A stretch of DNA of 64,000 bases from Sphingomonas edaphi (GCF_003583725.1 NZ_QXTF01000004.1:149453-213452); one strand, 5' to 3'. Numbered from the stretch's first letter, positions 26,230-35,441 are shown. Notes: generated from the letters alone by a model not told the origin. Program-made: numbers and translations.

Positions 26230-27491
26230 AAAGGTTCGACTGGTCCGATCGCGGCAGCCGTGCCGCTGCGCTCGCCCGGCCGCAAGCTCGGGAAAACGAC
26301 GCCCTCCTCGCGGACGTGCGCAATATAGTCGAGGAAGTTCGAACAGGCGGATGGGCCGCGTTGGTGGAACAGAGCCGGCGGATCGATGGCTTCGCCCCAC
26401 GCCGCCTACCCGTCGCTCCATTCGCGCGCGTTGGCCGTGAGATGATCCCCGCCGCCACGCAGGCCGCGATGCAGTTCGCAGCGCAGAACATCGAGAGCTT
26501 TCACCGCCAGACGCTCCCGAAGGACGTGCAGGTGCTTACCTACCCCGGCCTCGCGGTTTCCAAGCTATGGCGTCCGCTCGACCGGGCCGGGCTCTACGTT
26601 CCCGGTGGACGCGCGCCCCTCTTCTCGACCTTGATGATGCTTGCCATTCCAGCGAAGGTAGCTGGCGTTCAGGAACTGGTAGTCGTCACGCCGCCCCGGC
26701 CGGACTGTACGCTGCACCCGGCCATCGCGCTTGCCGCTGAACTGTGCGGTGTTGAAGCGATCTGGACAGTTGGAGGAGCGCAGGCCATCGCCGCGCTCGC
26801 TTTCGGAGCCGGGGACATCCCGGCCGTCGACAGGATTTGCGGCCCCGGAAATTCGTGGGTTGCTGCGGCCAAGGCTCAAGTCGCCGCGATGCGCGGCGGG
26901 CCCGGGATAGACCTCCCGGCTGGACCGAGCGAGTTGCTGGTTCTTGCCGATCGCAGCGCTGATCCTGCAACCGTCGCCGCAGATCTTCTCAGCCAAGCCG
27001 AGCATGATCCAGATGCGCAGGTACTTCTCGTTTCGCCATGTTCAGAAGTCCTCGATGCGGTCGAAGCGGCGTTCGCGATACAGTCGGGAAGACTGGGGAC
27101 GACGCTCGCTCCGTTCCGATCAATTGCCTGCGCCGACATTGAGGAAGCAGTTGCGATCGCCAACACCTACGCACCGGAGCATCTCTGCCTTGCCGTATCT
27201 GACGCCCCGACGCTGCTGCCTTCCATTCGCAATGCCGGGGCCGTGTTTGTCGGCGGCTCTGCAGCAGAGAGCTTTGGCGACTACCTGGCGGGTTCGAGCC
27301 ATGTCCTGCCGACCGACGGTGCCGCCCGCTTCACCGGCGGGGTTTCGACGCTCACCTTTATGAAGTCGATGACAGTCCAGCAGCTGAGCTCGCAAGCAGC
27401 GGCATCCCTCGCGGCGCCCGCCGCGGCGCTTGCTCGGCTCGAAGGACTGGAGGCACACGCCCTCGCTGCCCAGGCAAGGGCCGCATCATGA
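26226..27491 (+). CDS. hisD: Histidinol dehydrogenase
   Basis: The 421-residue Zn enzyme oxidises histidinol to histidine in two NAD-dependent steps. Family blocks are VPGGRAPLFSTLMMLAIPAK, WTVGGAQAIAALAFG, IDLPAGPSELLVLAD, the Zn/active-site LSQAEHDPDAQ, and NTYAPEHLCLAV with catalytic Glu-His. It starts with GTG at 26226 overlapping the hisG stop (GTGA) and ends in an ATGA overlap with hisCB. Confidence 0.97.
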   Translation: MKRFDWSDRGSRAAALARPQARENDALLADVRNIVEEVRTGGWAALVEQSRRIDGFAPRRLPVAPFARVGREMIPAATQAAMQFAAQNIESFHRQTLPKDVQVLTYPGLAVSKLWRPLDRAGLYVPGGRAPLFSTLMMLAIPAKVAGVQELVVVTPPRPDCTLHPAIALAAELCGVEAIWTVGGAQAIAALAFGAGDIPAVDRICGPGNSWVAAAKAQVAAMRGGPGIDLPAGPSELLVLADRSADPATVAADLLSQAEHDPDAQVLLVSPCSEVLDAVEAAFAIQSGRLGTTLAPFRSIACADIEEAVAIANTYAPEHLCLAVSDAPTLLPSIRNAGAVFVGGSAAESFGDYLAGSSHVLPTDGAARFTGGVSTLTFMKSMTVQQLSSQAAASLAAPAAALARLEGLEAHALAAQARAAS

Positions 27492-29113
27492 CCCTCATTA
27501 CGCGGCTGGCTCGCCCCGCAATTCTTGCGCTTCCTCCCTCCGATATCGCCGGCCCACCCCTGCCCGGCACGGTGAGGCTGGACGCCAACGAAAACCCCTA
27601 TCCGGCGCTCGTGGCCACGGGTGGAGACCTCAACCGATATCCAGAACCACAGCCGGATGTCCTGCGCCGCCGACTGGCGGACCTTTATGCGGTGCAACCG
27701 GAGCGCCTGTGGGTCACCCGGGGCAGCGATGATGCGATCGACCTGTTGATCCGCACCTTTTGCGAGGCCGGCAAAGATTCGATTGGAATCGTCGAGCCCA
27801 CCTTCTCTGCCTATGCCCAGTTTGCGAGCGTGCAGGGTGCCGGAGTGATTAGGGCTCGCCTCGACGACCAGTTCGCTTTCAATGCCGACAAGGTCATTGA
27901 GGCAATGACTGCTCAACGGCCAAAGCTTCTGTTTCTATGCACCCCCAATAATCCAACGGGGACCCGCGTAGCGCCCGAAGACGTTCGACGTATCGCTTCA
28001 GCGCTTCCTGACACGATCGTGGTCGTCGATGAGGCCTATATCGAGTTTTCCGACGATCCTGGCCTTGCCGCAGAGGCTTCCGGAAATCTTGTCGTACTTC
28101 GTACCCTGTCCAAGGCCTTTGGATTGGCAGGCGCAAGGATCGGTTGCGCGATCGGCTCACCTGAGTTGATCGAACTCCTGGCACGCGTGTCGCCCCCCTA
28201 CCCACTTCCCGGTCCAAGCATTGCTGCCGCACTGGACGCACTGGGTCCCGAGAGAATGCCGCTGCACCGCAAGCGCATCGGCGACCTTATTGCCGAACGG
28301 GAAAGGCTGGCGGGACTGCTTGATGGTGTCGGAGAGATCCGGTCCATCCGCTCCGGCGGCAATTTCCTGTTCCTGGACGTCGTCGATCCGCAGGGCTTGG
28401 CGCGGCGGTTGGCGGCGGCCGGCGTGCGAGTTCGGTTCCGCCCCAATGCCTTGCCCGGCGGAGTCCGCGTCAGCATCGGCACAGCTGCAGAAAACGCTGC
28501 GCTGCTTGCCATTTTCGGAATGACAAACAACACCAGCAATCGGCGCGCCGAGCTGGTACGGGACACCAAGGAGACACGGATTGCTGTGGCGATCGACCTC
28601 GATCGCGACGAACCGCGCGTCATCGATACAGGCGTCGCTTTCTTTGACCATATGCTGGACCAGGTTGCGGCCCATGCCGGCTTTGCGCTCACGCTCACAT
28701 GTCGCGGAGACACCGATGTCGACGCGCATCACACCGTTGAAGATGTGTCCATTGCGCTCGGCGGCGCCGTGCGTCAGGCGCTGGGCGACAAGCGCGGTAT
28801 CGGCCGTTTCGGCTTTGCCCTCCCAATGGACGAGGCGGCGGGCCAGGTGCTGCTGGATCTTTCGGGCCGGCCATTCGCCAAGTTCGAGGGACAATTCGAA
28901 ACTCCTGCCGTTGGAGACCTGCCCACCCAGATGGTCCCGCACGTTTTCCGCAGCTTGGCAGAGTCCCTCGGCGCGGCAATCCACGTCGAGGTCAGCGGCG
29001 ATAATGACCATCACAAGGTTGAGGCGGCCTTCAAGGCGTTCGGTCGGGCGCTGCGGCAAGCTGTCGCGAAGGGCAGTAGCGCGGGGCTTCCGTCCACCAA
29101 AGGTGTGCTTTGA
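27488..29113 (+). CDS. hisCB: Fused histidinol-phosphate aminotransferase / imidazoleglycerol-phosphate dehydratase
   Basis: A single uninterrupted 541-residue frame holds HisC (about 1-344) and HisB (about 355-541). HisC: PLP Lys209 in RTLSKAFGLAGARIG, NNPTG at 154-158, VDEAYIEFS. HisB: FFDHMLDQVAAHAG, metal motif HHTVEDVSIALG (414-425) and a second DNDHHKVEAAFKAFGRAL near the end. The two catalyse consecutive steps (dehydratase, then aminotransferase). No HAD phosphatase domain is attached. A Met at 345 (ATG at 28520) lies at the junction and could allow separate HisB. I know HisB fused to phosphatase, but not this pairing, as common. Confidence 0.93.
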   Translation: MTLITRLARPAILALPPSDIAGPPLPGTVRLDANENPYPALVATGGDLNRYPEPQPDVLRRRLADLYAVQPERLWVTRGSDDAIDLLIRTFCEAGKDSIGIVEPTFSAYAQFASVQGAGVIRARLDDQFAFNADKVIEAMTAQRPKLLFLCTPNNPTGTRVAPEDVRRIASALPDTIVVVDEAYIEFSDDPGLAAEASGNLVVLRTLSKAFGLAGARIGCAIGSPELIELLARVSPPYPLPGPSIAAALDALGPERMPLHRKRIGDLIAERERLAGLLDGVGEIRSIRSGGNFLFLDVVDPQGLARRLAAAGVRVRFRPNALPGGVRVSIGTAAENAALLAIFGMTNNTSNRRAELVRDTKETRIAVAIDLDRDEPRVIDTGVAFFDHMLDQVAAHAGFALTLTCRGDTDVDAHHTVEDVSIALGGAVRQALGDKRGIGRFGFALPMDEAAGQVLLDLSGRPFAKFEGQFETPAVGDLPTQMVPHVFRSLAESLGAAIHVEVSGDNDHHKVEAAFKAFGRALRQAVAKGSSAGLPSTKGVL

Positions 29114-29700
29114 CCAGCCTCGTCATCCTCGATCTGGGCTACGGAAACACGCGTTCGGTCGCGCTGGCGTTCGAGAGGCTTGGCCGCCAGCCCATACTGA
29201 CTTCCGACCCGGCCGTCGCAGCGTCGGCCGAGCACCTCGTGATGCCGGGGGTCGGCGCGGCGAGCAGCGCCATGACGCGATTCCGGGAGACCGGACTGGA
29301 TGAAATCCTCCGCCACCGCACAGCGCCAACGCTGGGCATTTGCCTCGGCATGCAGTTGCTGTTCGAGGAGAGCGAGGAGGACGGCGGTACCTCCCTGCTG
29401 GCCCTACTTCCTGGAACCGTTGCCGCGCTTGAACCAGTTCCGTCCGCTCCCGTTCCAAACATGGGCTGGTGCGCCTTGTCCGACGTCCAGCCGGGGCTCG
29501 GCGTAGCGGAAGACGAGCATTTCTGCTTCGCGCATAGCTTCGCTTGTCCTGATGGCCCCTACACCGCAGCAAGAGCGATACATGGAAACACCGCCTTCCC
29601 GGCGCTAGTACGCGCGGGACCGCTGTGGGGCGCGCAATTTCATCCCGAACGCTCGTCCGCGGCGGGCGCGCGGTTTCTGTCAGCGTTCCTCGCGTCATGA
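29110..29700 (+). CDS. hisH: Imidazole glycerol phosphate synthase, glutamine amidotransferase subunit
   Basis: The 196-residue glutaminase feeds ammonia to HisF. The triad is visible: nucleophile Cys78 in LGICLGMQLLFEES, His178 and Glu180 in AQFHPERSSAAG. The oxyanion strand is VMPGVGAASSAM. It starts with TTG at 29110, whose TTGA overlaps the hisCB stop; no better in-frame start exists. Its ATGA end overlaps hisA. Confidence 0.96.
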   Translation: MTSLVILDLGYGNTRSVALAFERLGRQPILTSDPAVAASAEHLVMPGVGAASSAMTRFRETGLDEILRHRTAPTLGICLGMQLLFEESEEDGGTSLLALLPGTVAALEPVPSAPVPNMGWCALSDVQPGLGVAEDEHFCFAHSFACPDGPYTAARAIHGNTAFPALVRAGPLWGAQFHPERSSAAGARFLSAFLAS

Positions 29701-30425
29701 TCCTGGTGCCCGCGATCGACTTAGTTGGTGGACGCTGCGTGCGACTGGCGCAGGGCGATTTCGCCCGCGAGACGGTTTATGACGCCGACCCCGCCGACGC
29801 ATTAGCTGGCTTCGCCGCCGCAGGAGCGAGCGAAGCACATCTTGTGGACCTTGATGGCGCGCGAGCGAGAGAACCCCGCCAGCACGAACTTTTCGCCGTC
29901 TTGGCAAGAACGGCACCGCTAGCTCTCCAGGTTGCCGGGGGTTTCCGCACTCCAGACCACGTTGGGCGAATGCTCGAAACAGGTATCGCGCGTGTCGTGA
30001 TCGGGAGCCTGGCCCTCGATGATCCGGATGCCTTTGCCGCGCTGATCGACAAGTACGGAAATGACCGCATCGTGCTTGCCCTTGATGTCCGCCTCGATGA
30101 TGGCATTCCAATTGTCGCAACTCACGGCTGGCTGACCACCACGGGACGGACCCTCGATGAGGTCCTCAAGCAGTTTGGGTCAGTTCGCCACCTATTGGTA
30201 ACGGACATCTCACGCGACGGCATGATGGAGGGGCCAAATCTGGCGTTGATGCGGACGGTTGCTGCTTCTTATCCCGAAATTGAGCTGCAGGCATCGGGCG
30301 GAGTTGCCGTGCTTGGCGACCTTGCAGCGCTTAGCGCGATTGGCGCGGCGCGCGCGATCGTTGGAAAAGCAATCTGGGAGCGGCGCTTCACGGTTGCGGA
30401 AGGGCTAGCCCATGCCCGCGGCTAG
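29697..30425 (+). CDS. hisA: ProFAR isomerase
   Basis: This 242-residue TIM barrel opens the ribose of ProFAR (fourth step). The start [20 protein letters not shown] holds catalytic Asp8. The second half has [19 protein letters not shown] with the second catalytic Asp, and phosphate loops IQ-like ALQVAGGFR and [13 protein letters not shown] at 29697 overlaps the hisH stop; a frame to 29625 is inside hisH. Its end overlaps hisF by 14 bases. Confidence 0.97.
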   Translation: MILVPAIDLVGGRCVRLAQGDFARETVYDADPADALAGFAAAGASEAHLVDLDGARAREPRQHELFAVLARTAPLALQVAGGFRTPDHVGRMLETGIARVVIGSLALDDPDAFAALIDKYGNDRIVLALDVRLDDGIPIVATHGWLTTTGRTLDEVLKQFGSVRHLLVTDISRDGMMEGPNLALMRTVAASYPEIELQASGGVAVLGDLAALSAIGAARAIVGKAIWERRFTVAEGLAHARG

Positions 30426-31179
30426 GATCATTCCCTGCCTCGACGTCGCTAATGGACGCGTTGTGAAAGGCGTTCGCTTCCGCGACCACCGCGACATGGG
30501 CGATATCGTGGACCACGCGCTGCGCTACCGCGATGAGGGCGCCGATGAACTCGTTTTCTACGATATCGAAGCCAGCGCTGACGGCCGCAGCCTCGATCCG
30601 CGCTGGGTCGAGAGGGTCGCAGAGGTCATCGACATTCCATTCAGTGTTGCGGGCGGCATCGCTAACGTCGCAACCGCGCGCGGTGCCCTGTCGGCGGGGG
30701 CGGACAAGATCAGCGTCAATTCGCCGGCCCTCGCCCGGCCCCCGCTGATTGCTGAGTTGGCTGCAGCCTTTGGCCGGCAATGCGTAGTGGTCGGCATCGA
30801 CAGCCTTCGCGAAAGCGATGGGCGCTTGGCCGTTAAACAACTCACAGGACGCCCCGAGGCGACGCGTGACAGCGGCCGCGGCACGCTGGAATGGGCACGT
30901 GAGGCCGTGGCGCTTGGGGCAGGAGAAATTGTGCTCAACTGCATGGACCGTGATGGCGTCAGGCAGGGCTATGATCTGGAACAGTTGAAGGCGCTGGTTG
31001 CAGCCGTCGACGTTCCGGTCGTGGTCTCAGGCGGCGCTGGCGCACCTGCTGATTTCGCCGCAGCATTTCGTGCCGGAGCCAGCGGAGCGTTGGCCGCGTC
31101 GGTATTCCATGAGCAGCGCATCGCTGTCCCCGAGCTCAAGGCTTTCCTGGCGCGTGAGGGACTTGAGGTACGCAGATGA
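30412..31179 (+). CDS. hisF: Imidazole glycerol phosphate synthase, cyclase subunit
   Basis: The 255-residue TIM barrel pairs with His[19 protein letters not shown] carries catalytic Asp11, and [14 protein letters not shown] the second Asp. [15 protein letters not shown] and [13 protein letters not shown] are family blocks. It begins 14 bases before the hisA stop and overlaps hisIE by ATGA. Full length. Confidence 0.98.
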   Translation: MPAARIIPCLDVANGRVVKGVRFRDHRDMGDIVDHALRYRDEGADELVFYDIEASADGRSLDPRWVERVAEVIDIPFSVAGGIANVATARGALSAGADKISVNSPALARPPLIAELAAAFGRQCVVVGIDSLRESDGRLAVKQLTGRPEATRDSGRGTLEWAREAVALGAGEIVLNCMDRDGVRQGYDLEQLKALVAAVDVPVVVSGGAGAPADFAAAFRAGASGALAASVFHEQRIAVPELKAFLAREGLEVRR

Positions 31180-31796
31180 TCGATATGCTCAGCATCGCAT
31201 GGGACAAGGTCGGCGGGTTAATTCCGGCGATCATCCAGGATCGCGACGGAATGGTCAGGATGCTTGGTTATATGGATCAGGCCGCGCTGACCGCGACGCT
31301 CGATACCGGCTACGTCACCTTCTTCAGCCGCTCAAAAGGGCGGCTCTGGGTCAAGGGCGAAACGAGCGGTAACCGGCTTCGCCTGCTAACGGCTCAGCTC
31401 GATTGCGACTGCGACGCACTGCTGGCGACCGTCGATCCAGAAGGCCCTACTTGTCACACCGGCAGCGCCAGTTGTTTTGGTGATGCAGGCTCTCCGTTTT
31501 TTCCCTCAGTATTGGAGCAGGCCATTTCGGACCGCGCGGACGCAGATCCCGCCTCCAGTTACACGGCCGGCCTCGTTGCCGAGGGCGTGAAGCGCATTGC
31601 GCAGAAGGTCGGCGAAGAAGGAGTTGAGGTAGCGATCGCGGCCATTGGCGGAGAGCGTGACGAGTTAATCTCCGAGGTCGCGGACTTAGCTTATCACCTT
31701 ACCGTTTTGCTCCATGCCTCCGGCCAGAGCTGGTCGGACGTAGCCTCAGTTCTGGAACAGCGTCACAAAGCAAGCAGCGCTACTGCCTCGTCGTAA
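31176..31796 (+). CDS. hisIE: Fused phosphoribosyl-AMP cyclohydrolase / phosphoribosyl-ATP pyrophosphatase
   Basis: The 206-residue bifunctional enzyme covers steps two and three. HisI (about 1-110) shows [36 protein letters not shown] and the metal motif DCDCDALL with ..[11 protein letters not shown]. HisE (about 115-206) shows [20 protein letters not shown], a VEVAIAA block, [17 protein letters not shown]. The fused form is usual in enteric bacteria; many alphaproteobacteria keep hisI and hisE apart. Its last 34 bases overlap the end of convergent hisN. Confidence 0.95.
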   Translation: MIDMLSIAWDKVGGLIPAIIQDRDGMVRMLGYMDQAALTATLDTGYVTFFSRSKGRLWVKGETSGNRLRLLTAQLDCDCDALLATVDPEGPTCHTGSASCFGDAGSPFFPSVLEQAISDRADADPASSYTAGLVAEGVKRIAQKVGEEGVEVAIAAIGGERDELISEVADLAYHLTVLLHASGQSWSDVASVLEQRHKASSATASS

Positions 31797-32533
31797 AGTT
31801 CACGCGTAGCAGCAGCGACAATCCGGCCCTCGTTCCAATCCTGTCCGCCGTGCCAATCACCGATATATCCGCCTGCGCCGCGCACGACCGGTACCAACGC
31901 GTCGATGTCATGCCGCTGCAGACTGTTCTCAATCACGAGATCGATGCCCCCAGTTGCAACGCGAGCATAGGCCAGCGCGTCCAAGCCATATCGGACCACC
32001 AGCGAGTTCACCCTCACCCGCTCAAAAGCTTCCGCCTCCGGTCCTGAAAACAAATAAGGGTCGGTCGTCGACAGCCTTGCCTTGGCGACGTTAACGCAAC
32101 CGCTCGATCGTACACTTGAGCCATTGCGCCGTGTCACACCGTTCACCGCCGTCAGCCGCTCGTCCAATGCTGGGCAATCGATCATGCCAGCGACGTGTTC
32201 GTCGCCTTCGATCAGCCCAACGAGCACACTCCAGCTCGGCAGGCCGCAAATCAGCGCGCGGGTACCGTCGACGGGATCAAGGCTCCAGTAGCGGGCCGCT
32301 CCTTCATTGGACCAGCCTTCCTCTTCTCCCGATACCCCATCAGCAGGAAAGACCTTGAGTATCTTGGAGCGCATCGCCCGCTCGATCGACCGATCAAGAT
32401 CGGTCACAGGATCGAAAAGGTCCTTGCCCTTGTCATCAAACGATGGGGCGCAAGAGTGGGCCGCCCAGCACTCCCGAGCGATCTCGGACAAAGCCAGCAA
32501 CATTACCTCAGTTTCATGCATGACGGCGCTCAT
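31763..32533 (-). CDS. hisN: Inositol-monophosphatase-family histidinol-phosphatase
   Basis: The 256-residue IMPase-fold enzyme shows DPVTDLDRSIERAM, VSGEEEGW and the metal motif WSLDPVDGTRALICGLPSW. GSSVRSSGCVNVAKARL and HDIDALVPVVRGAGGYIGDW follow. Because HisB here lacks a phosphatase domain, this convergent gene most likely supplies histidinol-phosphate phosphatase; inositol or similar phosphates remain possible. It overlaps the hisIE end tail to tail by 34 bases. Two in-frame ATGs (32533, 32521) compete, neither with a clear ribosome site. Confidence 0.85.
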   Translation of the reverse strand: MSAVMHETEVMLLALSEIARECWAAHSCAPSFDDKGKDLFDPVTDLDRSIERAMRSKILKVFPADGVSGEEEGWSNEGAARYWSLDPVDGTRALICGLPSWSVLVGLIEGDEHVAGMIDCPALDERLTAVNGVTRRNGSSVRSSGCVNVAKARLSTTDPYLFSGPEAEAFERVRVNSLVVRYGLDALAYARVATGGIDLVIENSLQRHDIDALVPVVRGAGGYIGDWHGGQDWNEGRIVAAATRELYDEAVALLAL

Positions 32534-32651
32534 CTACAGAAAACTCGTGAGCCGCAAGATTGCCGGGCGATGATCAGGTTGTCGCGTTCGTTAAGAGCCG
32601 TCGATGACCCCTGTCGGCTCTCCCAGCTCAGGTCCCGATCCAACGAGGCAA

Positions 32652-33398
32652 TCAGGCTATCCGGCCGACCCATACCTTGCGAACCTGCTGCGCGAAGCTG
32701 CGGCTAACCGGAACTGTTAGTCCATTACGCAGGCGGATCTGAAGCCCGTCACCTTCCTTGGAGATAGTCTCGACCGCTCGGGTCGCAACCCACCACCGCC
32801 GATGGACCTGCAGACCATCTTCCAAGGTCAACGCGCTCAAAGCATCGGCGAACCGCATCGCTACCAACTGGTCGGTCCGATCTGTGTAGAGCCTTACGTA
32901 ATGATCCTCGGAGTTCACGGCGAGCAATGCACCGATGCCACCGACCTCGGCAAACTTGACCAGTCTGTCGCGCGGCGGATGACCTTCCGCACGGAGCAGC
33001 CCATCCTCCCGCCGCACCGTCCACCCATGGGTGAGCAGCAGTAGCGGAACCGAAAGCAAGGAAACATCGCCTGCGATCGCCAACAGGTCTCTCGCTCCAA
33101 GATCCCGTTCAACCCTCAGGAGCATCTCGGCCCAAGCCACCTCAAACGAAGTCGGAATTGACGCGAGCAATGCCGCCGCGATCACGATCGGCCAGCGGGG
33201 CCAGCGACGTTCTTCCATGGATGTGACGAGCAGCGACAATATCGCGACGCCCTGCAACCACATCAGCAGCGTCAAGCCGACCCAATACGCATAGCGCTCG
33301 AAACTGGCTAACTCGGCAAAGGTACCGAACGGTCCCAACCGCCCCAGAAGCAGGCCCGCCGCGATGACGACGGCAAGGCGCACAGTCCAGCCCTCCAT
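32652..33398 (-). CDS. Membrane-bound LytTR DNA-binding regulator
   Basis: The 248-residue protein has four N-terminal membrane helices (about 5-125, including RLAVVIAAGLLLGRLGPFG and LTLLMWLQGVAILSLLV). A C-terminal LytTR domain follows (about 150-248, with LLAVNSEDHYVRLYTDR and DGLQVHRRWWVATRAV). LytTR domains bind DNA as tandem repeats. ATG at 33398 leaves about 127 bases to the divergent gene; the frame extends to an ATG at 33509, but that would leave only 16 bases between the two starts and lacks a ribosome site. Signal unknown. Confidence 0.85.
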   Translation of the reverse strand: MEGWTVRLAVVIAAGLLLGRLGPFGTFAELASFERYAYWVGLTLLMWLQGVAILSLLVTSMEERRWPRWPIVIAAALLASIPTSFEVAWAEMLLRVERDLGARDLLAIAGDVSLLSVPLLLLTHGWTVRREDGLLRAEGHPPRDRLVKFAEVGGIGALLAVNSEDHYVRLYTDRTDQLVAMRFADALSALTLEDGLQVHRRWWVATRAVETISKEGDGLQIRLRNGLTVPVSRSFAQQVRKVWVGRIA

Positions 33399-33525
33399 TC
33401 GCTCGCCAGCGTCACTCACGAATTTCTGCCGCCTTTCACGAAACGTCGCTTGCTCGAAGACCGTCCGCAAGGAAACCGAAATGTGTTCGCGACGCAATTG
33501 GCGACGCATGACCAGGGAGTTTGAT

Positions 33526-33996
33526 ATGTTCCGATATTACTTGGCCGTTGGTGCATTTTGGCTTGCGTCAGGCCTCAACACACCAGTCTTGGCCGCCCCG
33601 CCCAGCGAGACGGATCGCCGAGCACTTGAACAACTTGCAGCCGACAATGATGCTGCATGGAATGCAAAGGACGTTGCGACGATTGCCTCCCAATATGCTG
33701 ACGCTGGCAGTGTTCGCGTATCGCCGCAGTCACCGGTGATCGTGGGGCGTCAACCAGTGACAGGCTTCTTCAACGAGGCATTTTCGCGGCGAAGGGGCAC
33801 TCACCGGCACATTACGAACCTCGATCACATTGAGCTGATTTCGCCTGATATGGCCTTCGCCGATGCCGCGGTCCGGGTCGAGCGAGAGGAACCTGACGGC
33901 ACATGGGTCCTCGTTCGGACGTTTCGCAGCGTTACCATTGCCGTTCGGGAAGGACTCGCTTGGAAGCTTCGGGCAGTTCGCGCCATCCCCCTTTGA
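33526..33996 (+). CDS. Exported SgcJ/DUF4440-type NTF2-like protein
   Basis: A signal peptide (FRYYLAVGAFWLASGLNTPV, cleavage near AAP) precedes an NTF2-fold domain in this 156-residue product. It contains LEQLAADNDAAWNAKDVATI, YADAGSVRVSPQSPVIVG and a C-terminal WVLVRTFRSVTIAVREG. This is the SgcJ/EcaC family; a reaction is not known for most members. GGGAG lies seven bases before ATG 33526. Longer in-frame starts reach 33364 but precede the signal peptide and invade the LytTR gene. Divergent from LytTR. Confidence 0.8.
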   Translation: MFRYYLAVGAFWLASGLNTPVLAAPPSETDRRALEQLAADNDAAWNAKDVATIASQYADAGSVRVSPQSPVIVGRQPVTGFFNEAFSRRRGTHRHITNLDHIELISPDMAFADAAVRVEREEPDGTWVLVRTFRSVTIAVREGLAWKLRAVRAIPL

Positions 33997-34028
33997 TGCC
34001 GTGGCTTTAAGAGCGAGTTTTTAGCTGG

Positions 34029-34103
34029 CGTCTTCCACCATTCTTGCGCCTCTTCGGCCTGAGCACGTCAATCTCGGGGAACGGCTCAAGACGGTGGAAG
34101 ACG
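34029..34103. repeat. Long-range 11-bp inverted repeat between convergent genes
   Basis: CGTCTTCCACC (34029-34039) and GGTGGAAGACG (34093-34103) are perfect inverted copies 53 bases apart, in the 182-base space between stops at 33996 and 34179. It could fold as a large hairpin in either transcript. No T-tract follows and no gene is supported here. Confidence 0.55.
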
Positions 34104-34178
34104 GACTTTCGAAATTGGAACGATCCAGTTCGCCGAACAGGTAAACGACAATCTTTGCTGAGACCTCGGGGTGTAACC

Positions 34179-34745
34179 TTACGCCGCAAGTCTGCTCGTT
34201 CGGCCACGGGCAAAGTTCTGCAAATCCCGAACGGCCGCCACAGCAAAGTCGAGCGAAGGCTGGTCGACCAACCGACCATTCTGAAACTTCGTGTGCACTT
34301 CTCCAATGACAGTTTGCGGCCTTGGTACGATTACTGACTGAGTAGCCAATAATGTCTCGTGCAGCTGCGCCTGTGCGCGGACGCCACCTGTGAAAGCAGG
34401 AGATGCGCTCAGGGTAATTACCGGCTTTCCAATGAGCGACGATGAACCGTAGGGTCGCGATGCCCAGTCAAGGGCGTTTTTAAGAACGCCCGGCATGCCG
34501 TAATTAAATTCAGGCGTAACAAGTACCAGACCGTCTGCTGCCGCGATCGCGTCGCGCAATTCGGCAACCGCCCTCGGTGCATCCGGGCCATCCAGATCCT
34601 GATTATACAGCGGCACATCGGCTAGGCTGTGGATCGCAAGGTGGAGATCGCCGGAGAGCTTCTCCTGCAGCGACGTTAGGATACCGGTTGAATAAGAGTT
34701 AGCGCGTAGGCTGCCTGAAAGACCGAGAAGTGATGTGGACATCAT
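34179..34745 (-). CDS. NADPH-dependent FMN reductase family protein
   Basis: The 188-residue flavodoxin-fold protein shows LLGLSGSLRANSYSTGIL (flavin phosphate loop, residues 6-23), LVLVTPEFNYGMPGVLKNALDW and GKPVITLSASP. These match the NAD(P)H:FMN/quinone reductase family (ArsH/SsuE-like). GGGAGG lies four bases before ATG at 34745, and the TAATG overlaps the yceI stop, so it is coupled. It is the last gene of the pirin/YceI/reductase operon. Confidence 0.92.
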   Translation of the reverse strand: MMSTSLLGLSGSLRANSYSTGILTSLQEKLSGDLHLAIHSLADVPLYNQDLDGPDAPRAVAELRDAIAAADGLVLVTPEFNYGMPGVLKNALDWASRPYGSSSLIGKPVITLSASPAFTGGVRAQAQLHETLLATQSVIVPRPQTVIGEVHTKFQNGRLVDQPSLDFAVAAVRDLQNFARGRTSRLAA

Positions 34746-35377
34746 TACGCACCTCCCTTCGGGGTCTTCAGCTTGAATTCGGCTTCCAGGTGTAGCGTGA
34801 TCTCGTTGCCAAGCAGCGGCAGGCCATAGTTGATGCCGAACTCGGAACGCTTGATCTTGGCTTCGCCGTCGAACCCGAGCGAATATCGCTTGTCTACGGG
34901 ATTGATCCCCGCCTGGTTGAAATCGGCATCGATCACGATCGGCTTTGTGATGCCGTGAAGAGTGAGGTTTCCGGAGATCTTCGCACTGTCTCGATCGACC
35001 AGCCTGATACCCGTCGCCCTGAATTGCGCCGTCGGGAATTTCGCAGTGTCTAGGAAGTCAGCGGTCTTCAGGTGCTTGTCGAGACCCTCGTGGAAAGTTC
35101 CAACGCTGTCAGTCTTAACTGAAGCATCAAGCTTGCTGGCGGCCGGATTACGGACGTCCAGATCAAGGTTCGCGGTGACGTCGGTGAACTGCCCAACGTA
35201 GGTCGAAAAGCCCATGTGGTCGACCGACCAGGTAATCTTCCCGTGCGCCGGATCGAGCACATAGCTTCCCGACTTCACCTGGACGGGATTACGAACAAAC
35301 GGATCTGCTTGCGCGATGGCAACGCCGGAGAGGGCCGTGAGGCCAAGAGCGGCAATGATTGCAAACTTGCGGGTCAT
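34745..35377 (-). CDS. YceI family periplasmic lipid-binding protein
   Basis: The 210-residue product has a signal peptide (RKFAIIAALGLTALSGVAIA) and the YceI beta-barrel. Visible blocks are YVLDPAHGKITWSVDHMGFS, FHEGLDKHLKTADFLD, ISGNLTLHGITKPI and LGNEITLHLEAEF. Members bind isoprenoid or similar lipids in the periplasm. ATG at 35377 is chosen for the signal peptide and the GGAGAC upstream. Middle gene of the operon, 64 bases after the pirin gene. Confidence 0.94.
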   Translation of the reverse strand: MTRKFAIIAALGLTALSGVAIAQADPFVRNPVQVKSGSYVLDPAHGKITWSVDHMGFSTYVGQFTDVTANLDLDVRNPAASKLDASVKTDSVGTFHEGLDKHLKTADFLDTAKFPTAQFRATGIRLVDRDSAKISGNLTLHGITKPIVIDADFNQAGINPVDKRYSLGFDGEAKIKRSEFGINYGLPLLGNEITLHLEAEFKLKTPKGGA

Positions 35378-35441
35378 GTAGGTCTCCTTGAAATGGGGTG
35401 GCGCGCCGCCAGGGAGGAGACAGCGCGCCGGGGGGAGTTCG

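Noticed and set aside
34007..34306. 99-codon minus-strand frame between SgcJ-like and FMN reductase genes
   Set aside because: It overlaps the end of the reductase in another frame; the arginine-rich product matches nothing I recognise.
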